From Vibrio injensis (GTDB taxonomy: Bacteria; Pseudomonadota; Gammaproteobacteria; Enterobacterales; Vibrionaceae), in assembly GCF_001895205.1 (NCBI RefSeq), contig NZ_BDJF01000016.1, forward strand, positions 310,001 through 374,000: DNA of 64,000 nt, given 5' to 3'. Within the stretch, counting starts at the first letter, position 1. Every line of letters starts with the position of its first letter. This document shows positions 58,729 through 64,000 of the stretch, in pieces. The position numbers and the translations under genes were made by a program. The notes under the pieces were generated by a model. That model did no database searches. It was not told where the DNA came from and saw only the letters and a program-made list of their open reading frames with translations.

Positions 58729-58766
58729 GAGGATTGAGCTTCCCCTTACTGAGCTTAATCCTCTTT
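58729..58766 (+). terminator. Terminator after the lpxR-like gene
   Basis: GAGGATTGAGCT and AGCTTAATCCTC pair in a 12-bp stem (one G-U pair), loop 11 nt, then TTT. It lies 26 bp after the stop and precedes pflA. Confidence 0.7.
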
Positions 58767-58893
58767 GGGACTTTAACACCGTATCATCAGTACAAAACTC
58801 ATCCAATAGCAGCTAACTTATCCGAAGAAGTCCTATTTAAACCCTACCTTTTGTAATAAAATAGTCGGTAAATTCAGCAAATGAGAGCAACTT

Positions 58894-59634
58894 ATGTCTA
58901 CTACTGGTCGTATCCATTCATTTGAGTCTTGCGGTACAGTTGATGGCCCCGGTATTCGATTTATCCTCTTTCTGCAAGGTTGCTTATTTCGTTGTAAGTA
59001 TTGTCACAACCGCGACACTTGGGATACTCATTCAGGTAAAGAGGTCTCTGTAGAAGAGATCATCAAAGAAGCAAAATCTTATCGACATTTTATGAATGCC
59101 TCTGGCGGTGGGATCACCTGCTCCGGTGGTGAATCTATGTTGCAACCTGAATTTGTCCGTGATGTCTTCCGTGCGGCTAAAGCCGAAGGAATCCATACTT
59201 GCCTTGATACCAACGGATATATCCGCAAATACACCCCAGTGATTGATGAAGTGTTGGATGTCACTGATTTAGTGTTACTGGATATTAAACAAATCAAAGA
59301 TGATGTCCATCAAGACTTAATCGGAGTATCCAATAAACGTACGTTAGATTTTGCACGCTACCTACATACGATTGGCAAAGCGACTTGGCTACGTTATGTC
59401 GTTGTGCCCGGTTATACTGACGATGAAGAATCCGCCCATTTACTCGGACAATTTATTCAAGACATGGATAACATTGAAAAAATTGAGTTATTGCCTTACC
59501 ACAAATTAGGCGCTCATAAATGGGAAGCGATGGGAGAGACTTATCCTTTAGAAGGTGTCAATCCGCCAAGTAAAGAAACCATGGATAAGATTGTTGATGT
59601 TCTAAAGCAATATCATCACAACGTAAAATACTAG
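58894..59634 (+). CDS. pflA: Pyruvate formate-lyase activating enzyme PflA
   Basis: The 246-residue radical SAM enzyme has cluster cysteines Cys30, Cys34 and Cys37 in [27 protein letters not shown] (SAM-binding) lies at about 70-80 and [16 protein letters not shown] at about 128-143. It installs the glycyl radical in PflB. It is separated from pflB by the lpxR-like gene and two terminators, so it probably has its own promoter. Confidence 0.97.
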   Translation: MSTTGRIHSFESCGTVDGPGIRFILFLQGCLFRCKYCHNRDTWDTHSGKEVSVEEIIKEAKSYRHFMNASGGGITCSGGESMLQPEFVRDVFRAAKAEGIHTCLDTNGYIRKYTPVIDEVLDVTDLVLLDIKQIKDDVHQDLIGVSNKRTLDFARYLHTIGKATWLRYVVVPGYTDDEESAHLLGQFIQDMDNIEKIELLPYHKLGAHKWEAMGETYPLEGVNPPSKETMDKIVDVLKQYHHNVKY

Positions 59635-59653
59635 GCTCCCCTTCTACAAATCC

Positions 59654-59688
59654 AACACCAGCACATGGCTGGTGTTTTGCTTTTTATT
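59654..59688 (+). terminator. Terminator of pflA
   Basis: AACACCAGC and GCTGGTGTT form a 9-bp stem (loop ACATG), followed by TTGCTTTTTATTT. Confidence 0.88.
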
Positions 59689-59909
59689 TCCCCAGCTCGT
59701 ATATCGACTCTCCTGCCCAGTACCTAACGACTGAGAAATAAACGTGCTAGAATTGTCGATAATTTACTCGGTTAAGATTAAATCTGTGTTGAGATCATGT
59801 TTCACAATCCCCCATTGCTGTTAACCTAATCTTAAGCAAATTTATCCCCAAAATACTTGGCAGTTCAGGTAGGAAGGGAATACCAACATCGATTACAGTG
59901 AGGTCAATA

Positions 59910-60410
59910 ATGGAAATGACTAATGCACAACGTCTGATCCTATCAAATCAATACGTTTTAATGTCCCAGCTTGATCCGGCCAACGCCGAACAATATAAAC
60001 GGCTACAAACAATTATTGAACGAGGTTATGAGTTACAAATGACCGAACTCAATAAAGAATTTGGTGCAATTTCTGAAGCACAATGCCGAGAAGTAATCGA
60101 TGTCATGGAAATGTATCATGCCATGCAAGAGTCATACAAAATGCTCGATAGCAAATTGAGTAGTGACGTTGATGCTCGTCGCTTAAATTTTCTTGGTTAT
60201 GATAGTGCCTCTGAAGCTCAACTAGTCAACTACGTGCGTTTTCTAATCAATACTGAAGGTTTATATCCGCAATTTGAACGTGGTGAGCACCACTTCAACA
60301 GCCAAGTGGCTATGGCTGAAAAATACCGACGCATGCTAACCACATGGCGAAATTGCCCAAGGCAATATCACTTATCAACCAACGAACTCAACAAAATTAT
60401 TAACGCTTAA
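59910..60410 (+). CDS. yfbU: YfbU family protein
   Basis: YfbU has 166 residues from the ATG at 59910, with GAGG upstream. A start at 59898 adds four residues. [15 protein letters not shown] and [17 protein letters not shown] are the family start, and [13 protein letters not shown] follows. Length is close to E. coli YfbU (164). Overexpression of YfbU is linked to cell death in E. coli, but its role is not defined. Association with pflA is seen in vibrios. Confidence 0.93.
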   Translation: MEMTNAQRLILSNQYVLMSQLDPANAEQYKRLQTIIERGYELQMTELNKEFGAISEAQCREVIDVMEMYHAMQESYKMLDSKLSSDVDARRLNFLGYDSASEAQLVNYVRFLINTEGLYPQFERGEHHFNSQVAMAEKYRRMLTTWRNCPRQYHLSTNELNKIINA

Positions 60411-60420
60411 TCTTTACCAC

Positions 60421-60457
60421 TAGTGCGGAGAGAGTGGATTGAGCTATCTCTGCACTA
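60421..60457 (+). terminator. Stem-loop after yfbU
   Basis: TAGTGCGGAGA and TCTCTGCACTA pair in an 11-bp stem (one G-U pair) with a 15-nt loop. No U-tract follows, so it may be a 3' end stabiliser. It lies between convergent genes. Confidence 0.45.
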
Positions 60458-60528
60458 ACCATCGTTGCCGTCAATCACATGACACTGTTCAACATAAATG
60501 TGCTCTGAAATAACCGCATTCTTATCAA

Positions 60529-61284
60529 TTAAAATAGATAGACGACACCGAGTGTACTGGCCACTGATGAATCTCGACCAATCACAGGGCTTGACGAGAT
60601 ATCACTATCGAGATTGGTATAGCGAAGACCGCCTGATACTCTAACGTGTTGAGAAACGGACCAATAAACCATCGCGCTAATAAAGTACTGCCCACTCCAG
60701 CCAGCATTGTATTGTTCTAAGCCACTGCTCAGCGACTCTTGAGCTGACACACCATAAAAATGGTTGTTGAGCTTATCAGAATTATAAGCATAACCCACCG
60801 AAGGCGTAATGCCCCAACGTGCAAAACGCAATGGGAAGCGCCAAGCCACTTCCGCATAAACACCATCATGTCGTCCAGCGATATCCGAGCCAATCGTTGC
60901 CTCCCATAATCCCACTGCCGTACGGTGCTGATAACTCACTCCCCCTAAAATCGTTGACTTACGTTTATTGAGCTGACGTATCTGTGGGTCATCAGAATCA
61001 TTAGGCTGTAGTGTGCGAGGATCATAAGCCAATCGCAAGATTAGGTTTTGCTGAGAACGAATCGGCAACAGGCGGTATCCAGCATCAAAACCACGAAAAA
61101 ATAGATGCTCGCCTTCGTAACCAATTATTGGTATCACGGTACGGTTGGAAGGCGTATCTTTATAAACGGCGGGCGAATAGGCAGCAGCAGCACCCACTGA
61201 CCATTGAGATATCTCAGCGTTAACGTACCAAGGTGTAAATAGCATCGTTAACCCGCTAATGGTTTTCACTATCGAATCTCTCAT
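60529..61284 (-). CDS. MipA/OmpV-family outer-membrane protein
   Basis: The 251-residue protein has a signal peptide (about 1-23, VNA|E). A beta-barrel follows with SVGAAAAYSPAVYKDTPSNRTVIPIIGYEGEHLFFRGFDAGYRLL (about 28-72), RTAVGLWEATIGSDIAGRHDGVYAEVAWRFPL and GWSGQYFISAMVYWSVSQHVRVSGGLRY, typical of MipA/OmpV. E. coli MipA scaffolds MltA and PBP1B; OmpV of vibrios is an immunogenic porin. The last residue is Phe. Confidence 0.87.
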   Translation of the reverse strand: MRDSIVKTISGLTMLFTPWYVNAEISQWSVGAAAAYSPAVYKDTPSNRTVIPIIGYEGEHLFFRGFDAGYRLLPIRSQQNLILRLAYDPRTLQPNDSDDPQIRQLNKRKSTILGGVSYQHRTAVGLWEATIGSDIAGRHDGVYAEVAWRFPLRFARWGITPSVGYAYNSDKLNNHFYGVSAQESLSSGLEQYNAGWSGQYFISAMVYWSVSQHVRVSGGLRYTNLDSDISSSPVIGRDSSVASTLGVVYLF

Positions 61285-61444
61285 TCCTCACCTATTCTAT
61301 CGATTATGTTGCAAAGATAACCATCATAGAAGTTCCCCTTAAGAGAAACAATCTTTGTTGTTCAATCACTTTTCACCACTTTGCTCTGTTGGTAAGAATA
61401 AGATTGATAGCAACAATTCATCAGCACAATACCTCTTGGCCAGA

Positions 61445-61459
61445 GACGTAATTTACGTC
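61445..61459. promoter_or_regulatory. 15-bp palindrome upstream of prkA
   Basis: GACGTAATTTACGTC is a perfect inverted repeat with a central T, 126 bp before prkA in the gap to the divergent MipA/OmpV gene. It looks like an operator. The regulator is unknown. Confidence 0.4.
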
Positions 61460-61584
61460 ACGATTTGTAAATAAATACATAATCTTTAAGCAAAATCATC
61501 AATTGCGATCTAGGCTTAACGTATTAGGGATTTGTGTGTTTAAGCGGTTGTATGTCGAAGAGACATTTTTAGAGGGGAACTACC

Positions 61585-63519
61585 ATGAGTATTTTTAACC
61601 ACTTTCAGGCACGCTATGAAGCAGCCAAGGATGAAGAGATATCGATTCAAACGTTTTTGGATCTCTGTAAGGAAGACAAAAGCGCTTATGCAAACGCGGC
61701 AGAACGCTTACTGCTCGCCATTGGCCAACCTGAATTGGTCGACACTGGCAAAGATCCTCGTTTGAGTCGGCTCTTTTCTAACCGAGTCATTTCTCGTTAT
61801 AAACCGTTCCAAGACTTCTACGGCATGGAAGAAGCGATTGAGCAAATTGTTTCTTATCTTAAGCATGCAGCGCAAGGCTTAGAAGAACGTAAACAAATTC
61901 TTTATTTACTCGGTCCTGTCGGTGGTGGTAAGTCATCGATTGCTGAAAAGCTAAAGGCCTTGATGCAGCAATGCCCCATCTACGTATTATCAGCAAATGG
62001 TCAACGTAGTCCGGTTAATGATCACCCATTTTGCTTATTTGATGTCAATGAAGACGGTGACTTGCTTAAACAAGAATACGGTATTGAAAAACGCTATTTG
62101 CGTTCCATCATGTCACCTTGGGCAGCAAAACGTCTGCATGAGTTTGGCGGTGATATCACGAAGTTTAAAGTCGTTAAAGTACGACCTTCTATATTGGACC
62201 AAATTGCGATTGCCAAAACAGAGCCGGGCGATGAAAACAACCAAGATATCTCATCGCTGGTCGGTAAAGTGGATATCCGTAAGCTAGAGCACTATTCACA
62301 AGATGATCCCGATGCCTACAGCTACTCTGGGGCACTCTGTCGAGCCAACCAAGGGTTGATGGAATTCGTCGAAATGTTTAAAGCGCCAATCAAGGTGCTT
62401 CACCCGCTACTTACTGCAACTCAGGAAGGCAACTACAACGGAACCGAAGGGCTTTCTGCACTACCTTTTGACGGTATGATTCTCGCTCACTCCAACGAGT
62501 CCGAGTGGCAAACGTTCCGTAATAATAAAAATAATGAAGCGTTCTTAGATCGAGTTTATATCGTTAAGGTACCTTATTGTCTGCGCGTCTCTGAAGAGGT
62601 CAAAATATACGAGAAACTACTTGAGCACAGTGAACTGACCAAAGCACCACGTGCACCAAGTACGCTTGAATTACTTGCCCAATTTAGTGTGTTATCGCGA
62701 CTAAAAGTGCCAGAAAACTCGTCCATTTTCTCTAAGATGCGCGTTTATGATGGTGAAACGCTGAAAGATACTGATCCGAAAGCGAAAAGCTATCAAGAAT
62801 ACCGTGATTACGCTGGCGTTGATGAAGGCATGTCCGGTCTCTCGACTCGTTTTGCCTTTAAAATACTCTCACGAGTATTCAACTTTGACCAATCAGAAGT
62901 CGCTGCAAACCCCGTACACCTGTTTTATGTTATCGAACAACAGATTGAACGCGAACAATTTCCACAAGAAGTTGCCGAGCGTTACCTAGAGTTTGTCAAA
63001 GGCTATCTGGTTCCACGTTATGTCGAGTTTATCGGCAAAGAAATTCAAACCGCTTATTTAGAATCTTATTCTGAATACGGTCAGAATATTTTTGACCGTT
63101 ACGTCACTTACGCTGACTTCTGGATTCAAGATCAAGAGTATCGTGATCCAGAAACCGGCCAACTGTTTGATCGCTCAGCCCTTAACAGTGAGCTAGAGAA
63201 GATCGAAAAAACGGCCGGGATCAGCAATCCAAAAGATTTCCGTAACGAAATCGTTAACTTTGTACTTCGTGCTCGGGCTAACAATAGTGGTAAAAACCCA
63301 GTTTGGACGAGCTATGAAAAACTGCGCACGGTTATTGAGAAAAAAATGTTCTCTAATACTGAAGAATTACTGCCAGTGATCTCTTTCAATGCCAAAACCT
63401 CATCGGAAGATCAGAAAAAACACGACGATTTTGTCGCTCGTATGATGGAGAAAGGCTATACCGAGAAACAAGTTCGCTTACTGTCTGAATGGTATTTACG
63501 CGTGCGTAAATCCTCTTAG
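61585..63519 (+). CDS. PrkA/YeaG-family serine protein kinase
   Basis: The 644-residue protein has an AAA+-like N-terminal domain with P-loop GPVGGGKS (110-117). A C-terminal PrkA kinase-like domain spans about 400-640, with EEVAERYLEFVKGYLVPRY-type helices. It is cytoplasmic. E. coli YeaG phosphorylates proteins and supports survival under sustained nitrogen or general stress. A strong GAGGGGAA ribosome site precedes the ATG at 61585. The next gene is yeaH; in related genomes a SpoVR-type gene (ycgB) follows, but that is beyond the window. Confidence 0.93.
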   Translation: MSIFNHFQARYEAAKDEEISIQTFLDLCKEDKSAYANAAERLLLAIGQPELVDTGKDPRLSRLFSNRVISRYKPFQDFYGMEEAIEQIVSYLKHAAQGLEERKQILYLLGPVGGGKSSIAEKLKALMQQCPIYVLSANGQRSPVNDHPFCLFDVNEDGDLLKQEYGIEKRYLRSIMSPWAAKRLHEFGGDITKFKVVKVRPSILDQIAIAKTEPGDENNQDISSLVGKVDIRKLEHYSQDDPDAYSYSGALCRANQGLMEFVEMFKAPIKVLHPLLTATQEGNYNGTEGLSALPFDGMILAHSNESEWQTFRNNKNNEAFLDRVYIVKVPYCLRVSEEVKIYEKLLEHSELTKAPRAPSTLELLAQFSVLSRLKVPENSSIFSKMRVYDGETLKDTDPKAKSYQEYRDYAGVDEGMSGLSTRFAFKILSRVFNFDQSEVAANPVHLFYVIEQQIEREQFPQEVAERYLEFVKGYLVPRYVEFIGKEIQTAYLESYSEYGQNIFDRYVTYADFWIQDQEYRDPETGQLFDRSALNSELEKIEKTAGISNPKDFRNEIVNFVLRARANNSGKNPVWTSYEKLRTVIEKKMFSNTEELLPVISFNAKTSSEDQKKHDDFVARMMEKGYTEKQVRLLSEWYLRVRKSS

Positions 63520-63535
63520 CAAAACCTTGGTTAAT

Positions 63536-63564
63536 CCTCTGACCCAAAGATTCTGGGTCAGAGG
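63536..63564 (+). other. Strong stem-loop between prkA and yeaH
   Basis: CCTCTGACCCA and TGGGTCAGAGG form an 11-bp perfect stem with a 7-nt loop, 17 bp after the prkA stop. It is followed by CTAACTGGCC, without a U-run, so it is more likely an mRNA stability or processing element than a terminator. Confidence 0.6.
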
Positions 63565-63626
63565 CTAACTGGCCAAAGCGTATGAGTAGTTAGAACTCAT
63601 CGAGTGACGTTTAGAGGGAGAATCTC

Positions 63627-64000
63627 ATGGCGCAATTTATCGACAGAAGGTTGAACGGCAAGAACAAAAGCGCCGTTAATCGGCAGCGCTTCTTACGCCG
63701 TTATAAAGAACAAATTAAAGAGTCCGTTGCGGATGCGGTTAATCGCCGCTCCATAACCAATACGGAGTCAGGTGAAGATGTGGCGATTCCTCATCGAGAT
63801 ATTAAAGAACCCATTTTCCATCAAGGAAAAGGCGGTGTTCGCGAACGCGTTCATCCTGGTAATGATCAATACATACGTGGTGACAAAGTAGAGCGTCCAA
63901 AAGGCGGTCAAGGTGGTGGTTCAGGCGAAGGTGACGCCAGTCAAGATGGTGAAGGCGAAGACGATTTTGTATTTCAAATATCTAAAGATGAATACTTGGA
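63627..64000 (+). CDS. YeaH/UPF0229 family protein, 5' part
   Basis: The start of a YeaH/YhbH protein is an ATG at 63627, with AGAGGGAG upstream. The visible 124 codons include [24 protein letters not shown] and [28 protein letters not shown], the family opening, then a Gly-rich linker near residues 90-110. It carries on past the window edge. It pairs with PrkA in prkA-yeaH(-ycgB) operons and acts in the same stress pathway (family knowledge). Confidence 0.93.
   Translation, partial: MAQFIDRRLNGKNKSAVNRQRFLRRYKEQIKESVADAVNRRSITNTESGEDVAIPHRDIKEPIFHQGKGGVRERVHPGNDQYIRGDKVERPKGGQGGGSGEGDASQDGEGEDDFVFQISKDEYL

Noticed and set aside
1..64000. CRISPR arrays, transposases, integrases, rRNA, prophage genes
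   Set aside because: Scanned for direct repeats with spacers and typical protein motifs; none seen. The only tandem repeat is the 17-bp duplication and the only interspersed repeat is the ERIC element.

Overview
This 64 kb window is a stretch of chromosome from a Gram-negative gammaproteobacterium, most likely a member of the Vibrionaceae. The evidence is an OmpU-type porin, a VC0807-family membrane protein, a DUF3360 membrane protein, a trypsin-like protease with a GlyGly-CTERM tail as in the Vibrio Ves proteases, and the gene order tolQRAB-pal-cpoB, cydABX-ybgE, ruvCAB, dinG-priC-ybaM-xthA and pflB/pflA/yfbU. No phage, integron, insertion sequence or CRISPR array was seen. The only interspersed repeat recognised is one 127-bp ERIC-type element (6290-6416).

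Layout. 1-4.5 kb: the 3' part of an SgrR-like regulator, an orphan ArsR repressor, and a SulP anion transporter with a UspA protein. 4.5-9.4 kb: a BCCT osmolyte transporter, the ERIC element, a GntR/YtrA-type ABC operon and a VC0807-family protein. 9.5-15.8 kb: a complete suf operon (sufB-C-D-S-A-T-E) behind a promoter that overlaps a near-consensus IscR type 1 site. 16-24.5 kb: a LemA/M48 peptidase pair, the GlyGly-CTERM protease, a COG0523 GTPase plus DUF1826 pair behind a probable Zur box, arfA with its in-gene hairpin, and a DUF418 protein. 24.7 kb: tRNA-Ser(GGA). 25-32.2 kb: a YecA-like protein, nadA and the ybgC-tolQRAB-pal-cpoB operon. 32.4-35.6 kb: cydABX-ybgE with FNR-like boxes upstream. 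36.3-41.6 kb: ruvCAB, cysS, ppiB and lpxH. 41.7-49.4 kb: a degenerate EAL/HDOD protein, a YchJ-like SEC-C protein, a DUF2057 protein, the porin, and dinG-priC-ybaM-xthA. 49.5-52.7 kb: a basic amino acid ABC importer. 53.3-60.4 kb: a fermentation locus with a frameshifted DUF3360 gene, pflB, an LpxR-type lipid A deacylase, pflA and yfbU. 60.5-64 kb: an MipA/OmpV protein, prkA, and the start of yeaH.

Most of the window is conserved housekeeping sequence. The less ordinary points are these: a perfect 17-bp tandem duplication that alone breaks the DUF3360 gene; arfA carrying a 14-bp perfect stem inside its coding region; a strong promoter and terminator-like pair between the porin gene and dinG that could define an unannotated small RNA; an ArsR repressor with no ars genes next to a SulP/UspA pair; metal and oxygen control sites (IscR, Zur, FNR) in front of suf, the COG0523 pair, cyd and DUF3360; and an lpxR-like gene lying between pflB and its activase gene.

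All calls come from reading sequence and translated proteins. No database or folding software was used. Family names rest on recognised motifs and remembered family sequences, and site matches were counted by eye.
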